The position numbers and the translations under genes were made by a program. This document shows, in pieces, positions 46,595-58,295 of a stretch of DNA of 64,000 bases (positions are counted from its first letter, which is position 1; every line of letters starts with the position of its first letter). This DNA is from Monarcha castaneiventris obscurior (lineage: Eukaryota; Chordata; Aves; Passeriformes; Monarchidae). The notes below the pieces were generated by a model that was not told where the DNA came from, ran no database searches, and worked only from the letters and a program-made list of their open reading frames with translations. Location of the stretch: assembly GCA_026261815.1 (NCBI GenBank), contig JAMPIT010000417.1, positions 5,923,501 through 5,987,500 on the forward strand, read 5' to 3'.

Positions 46595-48695
46595 CAGGGA
46601 AGATATCTGACCCTATGTAGACCAGACATTTTTCTGTATGGCAGAGCTACTCTCTTACATCCCAGATGAGATGCAGATACATGCGGAGATCCAGAGTGAC
46701 TTCAGAGCACAACCACGAGGGAATTGTGAACCCCTGGCTCCTTCTAAACTGCCCTTCATTAACAACAGAATGTATCTGTTAAAATCCCTCGGGGCTCGGT
46801 CTGCATTGATGCAGCAAAGCTGTTTTGCAGCAAAGCTGTTCGATGCAAAAGAAAAGCTGCTTTTGTCAAGCACTTATCTTGGGAATGGGCAATCTGTGAA
46901 GGTTTCTCTCACCTGCCCCGGCTGAAATACTTAACTCTCGATCCTCTGCAAGTGGTAGGACAATCCAGAGACCTCTCTGCTTGCTGACTTGATGTTCCGG
47001 TCCTGACCTGCAGCCGTCCGTCTGATCCTGTGCTTGTGGCTTTGCCGAAATGGCCATCAGGACTTCATGCATAGATTAAACCAGATCCAAGCATCCACCT
47101 GCCCATTTTCCCTTTCTCAGGAACCCCACCGCAAACACGCTTTCTCATAATCTGCTAATCCCATCAAGTAGTCACAGATGCCTGCTGTGACCTTACTCGG
47201 GCGACTCAAATCAGCGCCTCCAAGTAAATGCTTCCCCTTCAGCAATATCAGCAGTACACGGTGAGGACTGGATGCACTGACAGAGATAAAGGCGGAGAAA
47301 AGGAACGCAGAGAAAAGATCCCTTCCTGACAACATGTCTCAGTGACAGTCCCATTCCAGAACAAGAAAGAGGAACAAGGAGGTGGGAACTCCCTTGCTGG
47401 GGCTGCTTAAGCCAGGCGGGTCTGGGGCCAGGTTCCAGCCCACAGAAATCCAAGCGGAGCTCGGCAGTTTCCTTTTCTTCTTGGCAATGAGCATTGTTAT
47501 CGCTGGGGTTTCGAGCCTCTGTGGGAGCAGGCACGGTACCTCTGCCCCACCAAAACCAGTAGGTTTGCCTTTGTTTCAGCTGGCCCTCTAAAGAGCATAG
47601 AGCTCCTTTACTCCCCGACCATGCATTATTGGCCAGGGAGACCAGTTCTGAAACTTAGAATGACTGGAGGAAGGAGGAGGGAGGCCTTAGAAGCCAACTT
47701 TCTATCCAAATTCTTTCTCCCCGTCAGCTGGAACTTGCCTACCATTTGTGCTGATGCGTATTCTGGTTCTGATAGGGAAGAAGTTACATTAAATATCCGT
47801 ATAACACGATCAAACCAGCGGATCAAAAAGCTGAGGCTGTTTTATCTCGTTTTAAAAAACAACAACAAAATAACAACCAAACAAAACCAACCCAAAATAA
47901 GAATATGCAGCATAACTTGAGAGGAATTGTAGAAACCTCTTTAAAGAAGAAGATCAAATTAAAACTGAGCTCCAGGGTCATAGGACCCTCTCTAGCTGAA
48001 GATAATGTTGCTATGTATCAGAGATAGAGGCTATGGAAAATGTCTCCGGGGCCTCCAACCTTCCTATACTATGTTTAAAGAGATAATCCGCTTATTGCTT
48101 TGCTCTTTTTATTAGAAGAGATTTCAAACATGCAATTTGGACTTTCTTTAACCACAGAAAAATGCTCTTTCTCTTCCCAGTGCTGAGAAATTCATTTCAG
48201 AAAAAGCAATGAATGGACAGCATGGCTTATTAGACCCATTTATAATTTGTTAAGTGATCACAACAATTATAAATATTTTTGATGCAAAAATTTTTAGATT
48301 TTACGAATATGACCAGGAAACATTTGTGTTCACAGAAGAATTTACAGAGGATTGTAGAAGTTTGACAATTCCTTTCCTTAACAAATTTGAAGAAATGATG
48401 AGATGAATTATAAATATGTTGCAGTATGGCAATAAAATATTCAGCAGATGCTGGTGGATGAGATGAAAAGTAAAAACTTTCAAAATAATGATGCTTAGGT
48501 TTTGTGTTTTGTTTTTTAAATTTTATAAATGCTAAAAATACTGGGTGCTACTGGAAATTTCCTGGCAAGGATCTCTCTTTGCAGTGAGTTGATCTGTCTT
48601 GTGTTCTGTTACCTTTTTAAGTAGCATGTTTCTTACACTTATGCCTGAACAATTCTATATATTAAATAGCTGAAGCTGTTTAAAATAAAACATGA
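46595..48695 (+). other. NFAM1: Probable NFAM1 3' UTR
   Basis: Non-coding sequence after the NFAM1 stop, A/T-rich from about 47.8 kb. AATAAA signals occur at 48431-48436 and 48684-48689. It includes a 14-bp direct repeat (GCAGCAAAGCTGTT at 46811 and 46827). An A-rich ACAAAACC-type run near 47858-47900 is low complexity. Confidence 0.45.
48431..48436 (+). terminator. Polyadenylation signal AATAAA
   Basis: Canonical hexamer about 1.8 kb after the NFAM1 stop, in A/T-rich sequence. A second copy is at 48684-48689. Either could define the NFAM1 mRNA end. Confidence 0.45.
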
Positions 48696-51600
48696 GAGAA
48701 AGAACAGTATTTGGAATGGAAAATGCTATTCTAGAACAGTCAGTGCTAAAGCACTGGAAGAATCACACCAGGTTTTGATCAATTAAGTGAAAAAGTAAAA
48801 ATTTTCAAGAAACACTGGCAAGTGTGGGGATTTGGGCTGTGTGCCAAACCTTGTCAAAGTCAGGATGGGGGTCGATGTGTTGATTTCAATGGCTTTGGGT
48901 CGGCCCTGTGAGGAAGGCTAAAAGGCTGCTGCATGAGAAAAAGGAAGTTTAAAGCTATGTAGCCACAATCTAAAATCACTTCTTTAGCATCATGCACCGT
49001 GGGCAGCCACGGCAGCAACGGCGTGTGAGAGAGAAAAGCACAAAGGAGAAGGCTGTGAGAGCAGGGATGTTTTTAAATGGTATGGAGTTTTCCAAGGTGG
49101 TATGAGGAAATGCCTGAAGGCACAGGTAGGGAAGACTAGGAAATATAATTTATATAATACTGGTATAGCTACTTTGTAGCAGAGATTTGTTCAGGGAAAA
49201 GGCAGTCATTTGATCTTTTTGTTGTCATTTGGTCTTTTTGTCTTACCTGTCTCTGTGGCCCATGAGAATAGGTGCAGAAAATGAGTATTACTAGCAGGAG
49301 GAAACGTGTTCATTTCTAAGTGCTAGGCAATTGGGGAAAAGAAAAAAAAAAGGAAATCATGGATCTGTTTCCTCAGCTCCACAAATGTGAGAAGCAGTGA
49401 CTGGCTTACTGTGTTCACCTTATACATTTTGCTTTAAACTGAATGCTGAGAATGGATTCCTCTTAAAAACTGTGTCTGTAAGGGCCTCAACTCCCCCCAG
49501 GATGGTGCTGTTATGCACAGAGCAGGCTCCCTGGTTATAGTGGTATAACCTTTGATTCCCAGGTGTTGAATTATCCTTTTCTGTTGACAGGATTTCAGGG
49601 AAGTGGAGACCTGTTACCAAAGTAAGCAGTGGTGTGAGGTGGAGATGCACTGCCTGCCTTCTTCTAAAGGAGGTGCTGTGTTAGGACTAGGATCCTTTGC
49701 CCTCTTCACCAGACACGAGCCTTTGGTCCTGAGAGTGCATTGCTGCAGAGGGTATTGGTGGCACTAAGGTCATCTATTCCCTTTAAATGGACTCCTTCAT
49801 AATGCCTTACAGCAAATCTTCATTTGAGAAGGCAAAAACCAGGGTGCACTTGAGAGGTTTGTTGGTTTGATCTTTTTCTGCAGAGGACAAGCTCTTGCAT
49901 GGGTACTGTTTTGTCATGCGAAACAGTGCAAACTATATTTTGCCTTTATCTGCAGACAGGACCTCACTGTGGTGGATAACGCCAGTGAAACTCGTCCAAA
50001 GTGTTCTCCTTCATCACTTCTGTCTTCTCTTCTTTAGCCTTCTCAGGAGTGTCTCTACTGCAAATCATCTCTAAATACCCAGCTAGGGCTGGTTCTTTAT
50101 CAAGGGAAGTGCTTGACTGAACATCACCCAAGAAAAATGGTTACTGTGGCTCTGGTTTGCACTGCTGTCCTACCCAGCAGTGCCCAGCGGGTGTGTGAGT
50201 CTGGGCCAAGGGCAGGGATCTCTTGTTCCAGCTGGGCTGTCTCTTGGAAAGACTTGGTGTTCCTTCAGCCTTTGGCCATGGAGTGTTATGACCCTGTGAG
50301 ACAAGGATTTAGGGACGGCAGTGAGTGAAGCCACCAGATGGTGCCCTAGGTCCTCTCTGCTCTCTTTCCTGTCCCCTGCGTGCCCACATGCCCCCGCCGG
50401 CTTCCCTGGTAACCCCCAGACCGCAGAGTCCCCGGGGGTGGGCAGCTACAGCCATGCAGAACATCCCCAGCCATGACTGTCTTCTACCCCTGGGCCTTGT
50501 GACTCTGACACTCCCCAAAGGTCTGTGCCATGGCCCAAGTGCCACCAGTACCTGTGAAGAGATGGGGACGGGACAGGCTCCCCTCTTTTGTATGCATGAT
50601 GTCTGGAGCAATCACTTCATCAGATACCAACATCTTAGCACAGGGCTGCCCATGCAAGGGACAGGAGAGTGGCTGCTGACACCATCATTGGGTCAGAGTA
50701 GCATCTGAAATGCGAAATTTGCCAGATGTTGGGAGCTGCTTAGAATTGCCACCACCTTCTTTCACTGTTTGGAAATGGCATCTTATCCTGAGTTTTGGAA
50801 AATTTACTGTGTGTCCGTGGTGAAAGAAATCCTTTGCACCATATGCTGCTTTTCTTCTTTACTATGTCAGGAAACTGATGAAGGCTCAGATATTGCTCCT
50901 TCTGTGTTTTGGAATTCTGTGGTGGTCTAGATGTACAATGTGAAGTATCATTGAGAGTTTATAAAGAAAAAAGGAGCAGGTCAGAGAGCACCAGTGATCT
51001 CCAAGAGAAGAGAATAAGGTGAACCCTCAGTGTCTTCTCTTGCTTGATTCTAGGGCAAGCCAGTCTCCACTTACTGTGAGGGATGAAATGTTTTTCTTTG
51101 TTAATGATAAAGTAGAAATTCAGATTACTATTAGTAACTAGTATGTCACTAGGTCCTTCACTGTTAATAACCAGGCCTGTAAACCACTGGAATGTGTGGT
51201 GAGCTGTGAATGTTCAAGGTTCACATCATCTGTGCATCACAGAGCTGCAGCTACACAGCTGCCTGGGGATGAAGTGTGATGGTGCTTTGACAGTACCAGG
51301 CAGGTTCCTGTGCAAAGTGACACGGAGGAGAAGCCACCAGCTTCTGAGGCAAGGACTGCTTCAGTGCAATGGGAGGGCTCCCGTTCCAAGAGGAAATCTG
51401 TCTCACTAGCTGATGAACCTCTCCTAGAGCTCATCTTTTCCTTCAGTGTTCTGAAATATGTGGGTTGTGTCGTATCGCTCTAGGCCGCATGGAGATTTGG
51501 ATATACAGCTGGTAGGGCCAGGCAGGTCAGCCACCCTGCTTTAAGGAGTTAGAACGTAATTATCCAAATTGGAACAGGGTGAGCATGAAAAAGCTAACAT

Positions 51601-51875
51601 ATGGGCTTCTTCAAAACGTTATGTCTTTTAATAACCTGTCAGGGCCTCTGGTTTCTATCCCATCTGAAAGATTCATCTGCCTACAATTTTGTGCAATGAT
51701 ATCTGAGCACTTCCAGGGGTAATAATTGTATCCAAAATACCTGTGGCACAGGGAGCTTCCCTCCCTTGTGAGGGAATTAGTGCTGTAATGCCCATAATGG
51801 TGCTTTTGGCACTGACATGTGCTGCTAAAATCAAAGGTTTCAGAAGTTCTTGCAAGGCTCAATATGTCATTTCGG
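48696..51875. other. Intergenic DNA
   Basis: Unremarkable sequence with no supported gene. A near-perfect local duplication (GTCATTTGRTCTTTTTGT) is at about 49205-49241. Confidence 0.45.
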
Positions 51876-51879
51876 CTTC

Positions 51880-51990
51880 ATGCATGGAAAAAATGGAGAC
51901 TCAGGAGCTTAAATGACTTTTCCAAAACTGCATAGCATCAGAGGTGAAGTCTGGAACAGAATTCAGGTTTCTATGCTCTTATTTGTATCA
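51880..51990 (+). mobile_element. MIR-like (CORE-SINE) relic
   Basis: The order of phrases follows the MIR consensus: 'ATGGAGACTCAGGAGCTTAAATGACTTTTCCAAAACTGCATAGCATCAGAGG', then 'TGGAACAGAATTCAGGTTTCTATGCTCTTA'. These correspond to the MIR parts 'gaaactgaggctcagagagcttaagtgacttgcccaaggtcacacagc', 'ggaattcgaacccaggtct' and 'tgctctta'. Several blocks match in order, so chance is unlikely. Such ancient amniote SINEs survive only rarely in bird genomes. Confidence 0.6.
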
Positions 51991-52620
51991 GGCTGTCCAG
52001 GAAGAAGGCAGTAGCTGGGTAAGTAAGAGCTGCTGAGCTACTTACAGTTTAGGGAAAAAGAAAGTTTCTTCGTGAGTCACCAGCACTGGGTTCTGCAGCA
52101 CTTTGCTTTTCATTTTTGAATTCTCATGCAGGTATCAATCAGACTCACACCTGCATAGCTGAGGTCTGTTTGCTGAGGTAGCAAAGCTGCAGAAGAAATG
52201 TCTCTTCTCTTTTACAGAGGCATCCACCATTTTGGCGATAAGGAAAGCTCATCAGATCCAAATTACCATAGAAAGCCCAAATATGTATGCTGTAATTCCA
52301 CAAATAAATGTTTGTAGAGGGAATGTGCTGAGCTGTTGCTCATCCAACCCAACTTTCTGATTGCTGAAGAAGTTCCTGAGCTCATGGAGAGGAAAGCAGA
52401 TGACTGCAGCTGAGTTGCAAGGGCTCTCTCCACTCCCAAGGAAGGGAGGCAGGGAAGTGTCTACCATCACAAGAGTTAGACGCTGGAGAAGGAGGTGTGA
52501 GGAGAGGTGATAATGTTGATAATTACGTGAATGGAAATGCTTGCCATTCTTTTTAATGTTTAAAGGAAACCACAGTTTTGAGGTGATGTAATTGCTGCTC
52601 AGTTGTGTTGTTTATTCCAG

Positions 52621-52654
52621 CAGTGCAGTGCAGTGCAGTGCAGTGCAGTGCAGT
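52621..52654. repeat. (CAGTG)n pentanucleotide repeat
   Basis: Six full CAGTG units plus CAGT, uninterrupted. Confidence 0.95.
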
Positions 52655-53538
52655 CTTGTGCTGGCATATGGGGGAGAGAAAGCAAAACTTCATCTTGGCT
52701 CCTGCTCTTGGGATTTCTGTACACTTTCAGACTCATTCAGGTAAAGGCAGGGTGTGAATCTGAAGTACAGCAGCTCTTCCAGTATGGCCTTCTGTACAGA
52801 CAGGCCCTTTGCAAAGGAAGTGCAAAACGCAGATGGTGGTTCTGAAAGAACCGCTTTAATAGAAGGAATTGTAACTGTTCTCCCCAAAAGATTTAAAATA
52901 ATCTTGCTGTCCATAAAAATCAGGTTAGCTATTTTGGGTTCTTGCAGAGCTAAAATGAATGCAGCATCTCTCATTTCCAGTCATGATAAGTCACTAGATA
53001 TCAATTCTTAATTGCTTGATTAATCTTGAATTTTCAGAGCTGACAGTGCCTGTCCGAGTACTTAGACGAGAGCTACATTTAAAATAAAGGAGAAAATGCT
53101 TCTTTTTTTTAATTTTTTTTTCTTTTCTTTAAGCATGTTCTGCAAGGTAAGAGCATGAAATTACAGAGATCTTTGTAACATATGTTGTCCTGAGAAAGAT
53201 GGACCATTAAGCAGAGTGCAAACAAAACAGTCACAGGTTTGTGATAAACTAGGGGTGGTGATGAATTAATTTTAGCATATGCTTCAGCAATTCCTTACAA
53301 GATTATGTCAAATATTAGTACACTTACATTCGCTGTATGTTTTTGTGTGTTAGGCCTGTTTTTCATTTACATAAATAAGCAGAAAGGTTTCCTTCATGAA
53401 GATCATGACGTCTCTATGTAGAGAAAGGCAATTTAAGGTCAACACTTGTGCAGGACTATACCTTTGTGTGCTTTGTGTATGGATGAACTGATAACGATCA
53501 CTGCACATGCCTCCCTAAAGGGTGGTGTTAAAAAATAT

Positions 53539-53605
53539 AGACAAAAAAAAAAAAAAACCCAAACTCCAACCAAACAAAAAACAACAAAAAAACCAAACAA
53601 CCATT
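53539..53605. repeat. A-rich low-complexity tract
   Basis: A run of A residues followed by ACAAAC- and CAAAAAAC-type sequence; a T/G-rich run follows near 53640-53680. Frames through it are artefacts. Confidence 0.85.
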
Positions 53606-54559
53606 CAGACTCCCTATAGAACATTTATAAAATTGTTTGGGCTTTTTTTGTTTGTTTTTTCCTGGTTTTTTTTCCCCCCAGCAATGAGTGTGTGGCACAC
53701 CCAGGCTGAGCAGTGACATGGTGTATCAGCCCTTGCTTGGAAGCAATGTATTATACTGTCAGGTCTCCTTTTCTGTATGACAGGCAGGCTAGAATATATG
53801 ATGGCACAATGTGATGTAAAGGTGTTGCAGGTACAAGCTTTCCTATGTTACATCCTATCTTGGTCTCATCCCTCTAATTATGGAATGTTAAAAATTATTT
53901 TCATTCAATTTAATTGCTGTATCTGGATGCCACAGACTTCTTGGAAGAGGTTAGTGCTGTCCAAGACATCTACTCAAAAGTCTGTGTAATCCAAGTGAAT
54001 GTATATTGAAACATCACTGATGTTTTTTCCAGATGATGAGCCAGTGACATCTCAAGGAAATCATAGGGATAAAAAGGAAAAATTCTGACAATAGATTTCC
54101 CCCCCCACACAACCCCTCTGCATACAAGACTCCATCCATGCTTACCCACATGGTTATTTTGGTCTATAAGCATCTCCAGCATTGGTGTGGAAAAAGGAGA
54201 TTTCCATGTACTGGGCTGAGACCTATTGCTCTGCAGATGTCCCAGTCAGTGAGCAGTTCCATGGTCCCAAATGCATGTTGTCCTCATGTAATCTTTTCCT
54301 GCAGAGTTTCTTTTGTGGTTTCTTGTATGCTTTGCTCCACATTCTTTTGTGTATCAAGTGTTGGGAGCTCCTGTGGGATCCCATCTTGCAGTCTTGCAGA
54401 TTAATGTTTCCTTTACTTAATTTACTTTACATTTATACCATTTATATTCACTCAGACAACCCTAAACAGTCTTTTTCGCTCCCTGGTGCTTCTGCGCCCC
54501 TGAAGTTCTCATATGCAATTCCCATGATGCTCTTCACAGTTGTTATTTGGCCAACCTAC

Positions 54560-54900
54560 ACGTGCTGTAATCCCTTCCAGCTTTTTATGTTCCTCTTTTT
54601 TTATTTCCCTCCAAGTTGTTGACATCTAGGTAGCACCGCGTTGTCCAGAACTAAACATGTCTTCGAACTGCGGTCTCACTGCTATATTAAAAAATGGGAC
54701 TATTGCCTGTATCTCTGAGAAGAGGTCTCTGCCTTTACAACTCCAAATTAAATTAACTGCATGATTTTTGCTGCCATATCACATTGCAAAAACATATTAA
54801 ATCTGCTGTCTACTGTCTCCCCGAGGTCTTCTGGCATTTCTGCTTTCAGTGCTTGAGCACAGATGATTCCTCTCTTCACCTCAGTTTCTGTCTTTCAGTA
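54560..54900 (-). mobile_element. Ancient CR1/L3-type LINE fragment, reverse orientation
   Basis: Plus-strand phrases in order: 'TTGTCCAGAACTAAACATGTCTTCGAACTGCGGTCTCACTGC' (about 54640), 'ATTAAATTAACTGCATGATTTTTGCTGCCATATCACATTGC' (about 54747) and 'CTGTCTACTGTCTCCCCGAGGTCTTCTGGCA' (about 54805). They parallel the reverse complement of CR1 ORF2: 'cagaactg-acacagtattccagatgcggtctcacc', '...attgcatttgctttttgcagccacatcacactg' and 'tccactatgacccccaggtcc'. The element therefore lies on the minus strand and is inactive. Confidence 0.65.
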
Positions 54901-55714
54901 GATCATATGTTGTACCTACTGCCTTTGTAGACACGTGGGATCATTCAGGGTTCCTCTTTGAGGAACAGCAGTGTGATTCCTTACACATAAGTAAATTCCC
55001 TCTATTTTTTTAGCATGAAATAGTCTGTCTCCACCATTTCCCTTCCAAGCTGTCCTATGATAATCTGCCTCAGTGCAATTAAAAGGCGTGTTACTCTTTT
55101 TGGTTTCCAGATTTTCCTATTTATAACCGTATAGAGCGCTGGCCTGTATGTTAATAATCTGCCACAATCTGTTTGAATGTCGCACACTGAGGATCACAGG
55201 TTGAAACTCTTTTTCTGGAGAAAGGAAAATGCTGTTCTTTCCTTAGGAAGTTTATGTCTCAAATGTCAAGAATATAGATTAGATTTTCTTTGGTGGGGAA
55301 TAACATAGTAAAATGTTGCTTTGTGCAGGAGACTATTTCTATGGGTGGCTCAACACTCTGAAATTAGCTTCCTTGGGAAATAAAGCCTATCTGTCACATG
55401 AACTGCCATTGTCCTCATTTTCCATGGTATAAACACAGAGCAACATGAATAGAGGAAAGGGGATGAAACCATCACGAAATCAAAATTTTGCTCCATGCAT
55501 CATTTTCTTCCTGGGGGGAGAAAAAAAAATTGAAAACACCAAACCCTTCATATGACAGATGGTAGTCAGATCAGCTAATGCAGTCCTAGAAGGTACTTGG
55601 ATGTTATGTTTATGAAAACAGTGTAAGAACTGATACAGAAGGGAATACATTTTATCATATTCTACTTTATAGATAACAGAATATGGAAGAATCGGTTAAG
55701 GCAAGACATTAAAA

Positions 55715-57300
55715 TGGTTTTGTAGCCATGATGGTCTAAAGATCCTAGGGAAGCAAGGTTTGTGGTGAAAGGTAATATCTTGTATTAGATCAACTGATAG
55801 AGCTAGAAAAAGCAAACAAGCTATTGGGCACAGGGTCTTTTTATCAGATCTGACAGAAAGCAGCAATATTCAAGCTAACTACAGGTTAGATGCAATTGCT
55901 CTTGGTTTAAAATTATATTAATCAATTGGACCACTTGAGAGGAAAAAAAAAAGAGCACCTATGAAGTGGAAAAGGGTGTAAACAGCAGTGACTGACAGGC
56001 TGCTGGTTCTCTGATGGACCACTAGTGAAAAAGGGCTGTTTGTGCTGGTGACAAAGGAGAGGTCAGCGGGGAGGCTGTAACAGGCTAGGCAGGCAACATC
56101 TCCCTTAAATCCATAGCTTTAGTATCAAGGGATTATAAGTTTTAATGCCAAGCTTTAGCTTTTGGGAAGGTTTTGGTCTCCTTTGGGGTAAGGATTGAGG
56201 TGTTCAAGTTGTTGCTGTCTGACAAATACTCCCCTTATGTCCTTTACTGGCTGACTGTATGTGCTCGTTGTAAGACAGCAATTATTTAGTTTCATTCACG
56301 TGGTTTCTGTGGGGGTATCTCATGTGATGAACTGTAGAGATTTGGGACAAGTACATGCAGGAACAAAGAATCTCAGCATATTTGCTATGGGAGGAAGGGC
56401 ATTGATTATGCTGTCTGTGGAGTGGTACTGATGTATTTCATATTTGATGCTCTGGTGGTATCTGATCCTATTTCTTATGTTTGCATCTGTGGATCTGCTT
56501 CCTGTAATGAGTTGCAAAAGGGAGAGCCTGAAGGTTAGGAGGAGAGACATGGGGGGAAAACACACCCTTTCAGAGCCGGTGGTTTAAGAGATGATTTTAT
56601 GTGTTTATTTTAGCGTGGAGTATTATCACTAGCAGGGGCACGTGGTTGCAGGAAAGAATGATACAGCAGAGACTGTAAAATAAAAAGCAGAAAAACAGAT
56701 TGGCAGAAAGCTGATGTGGTTAGAGACTTTGCCAGTCCCTGTTAATTTTGATAGCATTAGATGAACACCAAATAAACCTGGATTCCTTGAAAAGTTATTT
56801 TCCAAAATTGCTGTTGTTGCTGACCTATCTTTATTGTAGTAAATTTGTATCTATTTCATGGAAGAGTAACCTTCGTGGATAAAGCAGATCACCAGTGTTC
56901 CCCTCTGTTACCAGGTGTAACAGTATCTGCAGGACTGGCTGAATGTCACAGCCTTGTGTAGTGAATGGCTGCTGGTCTTACTGCATCTGCTTTATAGAGC
57001 AAGTTTGATGGTCTGTAGGTTCCTGTGTATGTGCTGGCTTGTGGGGTGCCACTTTTAATGTCAGTTGTGGTGTCTAGGAAGCTGATGCCAGTGGAGGTGC
57101 AATCTTGGGACAGCAGGGAAGCTGCTCATTGACTTGGTGGTTGTATTCGATGAGGGAATCTGAGGTTTCCTGAGCTGTCTGCATTTTTGATAGAAATGTC
57201 ACCTGTGCTTCCTCTGCAAGGCCTGGCTTGGTGGTGGTGTTTTTCAGTCTTGGATTGTGGAGAAAAATGGCATATTGGGGTTTTAAAGACATGCAGGAAG
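55715..57300 (-). mobile_element. Probable Penelope-like retroelement relic
   Basis: Blocks along the stretch match, in order, a repeat common in reptile genomes that encodes a reverse transcriptase followed by a GIY-YIG endonuclease. Near 57064-57110 the plus strand reads 'GTTGTGGTGTCTAGGAAGCTGATGCCAGTGG', the complement of the RT 'FLDTT' region. The minus strand about 57280 reads KPQYAIF, like the RT motif APQYANxF. Near 56300, 'TTTCATTCACGTGGTTT' resembles the complement of the GIY-YIG 'YVGET' region. Near 55780, 'AAAGGTAATATCTTGTATTAGATCAACTGATAG' matches the repeat's terminal part. All frames are broken by stops and indels. The family assignment is from memory of the repeat, not from a search. 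Confidence 0.6.
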
Positions 57301-58079
57301 GTACTCTGTCTCTGCCCCCTTCTTAGAGTTTGGCAGACAAAAGGAGATGACTAAATGCTCTCTGCAGAAGAAAGCTGGATGCTTGCTGCATGATGGAGCA
57401 GACACAAAAATTTCAAATGGTTCAAAACCAAAAATACTGAATGTATTTTAAAAAATCCTTTTGGGAGCTGTTAAACACGAAGACCCCAGCTATTGGGAAG
57501 TGCCTGACCACGGGATCATGGTCATGGGGGGAGTCTTCTGGGGCCAGCGTCATGGTTTGTTTCTTGTAGCAGACTACTAGGGTTTCTCTGTTCAGCACTC
57601 TCAAAGGCAGGATGCTGATCTGATCCAGTACTGCTCTTTCTCAGATCTCTTCTCGAGAAAACGAGGGATTTTCCTCTCTTTCATTGCGAGCCCCAACTAG
57701 AAGGCACGTAATTACGTTTTTATTTACTTTCCTGACTGCTGCGGCAGGCCCGGGCCTGTGCATCAGGGCCCCAAGCGCACCAGCAGCAGCCTCAGGAGGG
57801 GAGCAGAGCCGCTGCTCGGGGCTCCGCGTCGCCGCTCCCAGAGCGGGGGCTGTGGCGCGGGGGGCTGCCGGCCCGAGGGCAGCGCCCGCCCGGCCCCGCC
57901 GCCTCCCGCCGCAGGCAGCCAGCGCTCCGCTCGCTGCCAGAGCCCTCCGAGCCCTCCTCCGCGCCCGGCCCCGCCGCGGAGCCCGCCCCGCCGCCGGCTC
58001 CTCCTCCGCCGCCGCCGCCGCTCCGCCAGCCGCCAGTCGGGCCTGAGACCCGCGCCCGGCTGCGGGGCCTGCAGGCGCT

Positions 58080-58295
58080 GAGCGCCGGCGGAGGGCGGGC
58101 AGGGCACAGCGGCGAGGAGGAGCGGCGGAGACCGAGCCCGGCGCGTCACATGAGCTGACAGGACCCGCTCCCGTGCCCGTGCCCGTGCCCCTCGGCGCAA
58201 CAAAGACTCGGGAGCTCCTGTGCCCGCCGCGGGACGGGGCGGGACGGGGCGGGACGGGGCTGCCATGGGACGCTGAGGGCCGCCGGCCCGCGCAG
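58080..58295 (+). other. Probable non-coding first exon (TCF20?)
   Basis: GC-rich leader ending CGCAG|GTAAGC. Its two ATGs near the 3' end open only minimal ORFs: ATG AGC TGA at 58150-58158 and ATG GGA CGC TGA at 58265-58276. The exon is therefore non-coding. Its 5' end is unknown; 58080 is nominal. Confidence 0.45.
58231..58260. repeat. Three exact GGGACGGGGC decamers
   Basis: Tandem GC-box-like decamers. Six or more G-runs within 30 bp make a G-quadruplex or Sp1-type site cluster plausible. Confidence 0.8.

Noticed and set aside
47858..47900. A-rich tract that could be a retroposon tail
   Set aside because: No retroposed body or target-site duplication is visible; treated as low complexity in the NFAM1 3' UTR.
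54182..54622. Frame of 146 codons on the plus strand
   Set aside because: Partly overlaps the antisense side of a CR1-like relic; hydrophobic and Cys-rich only because of T-rich DNA.
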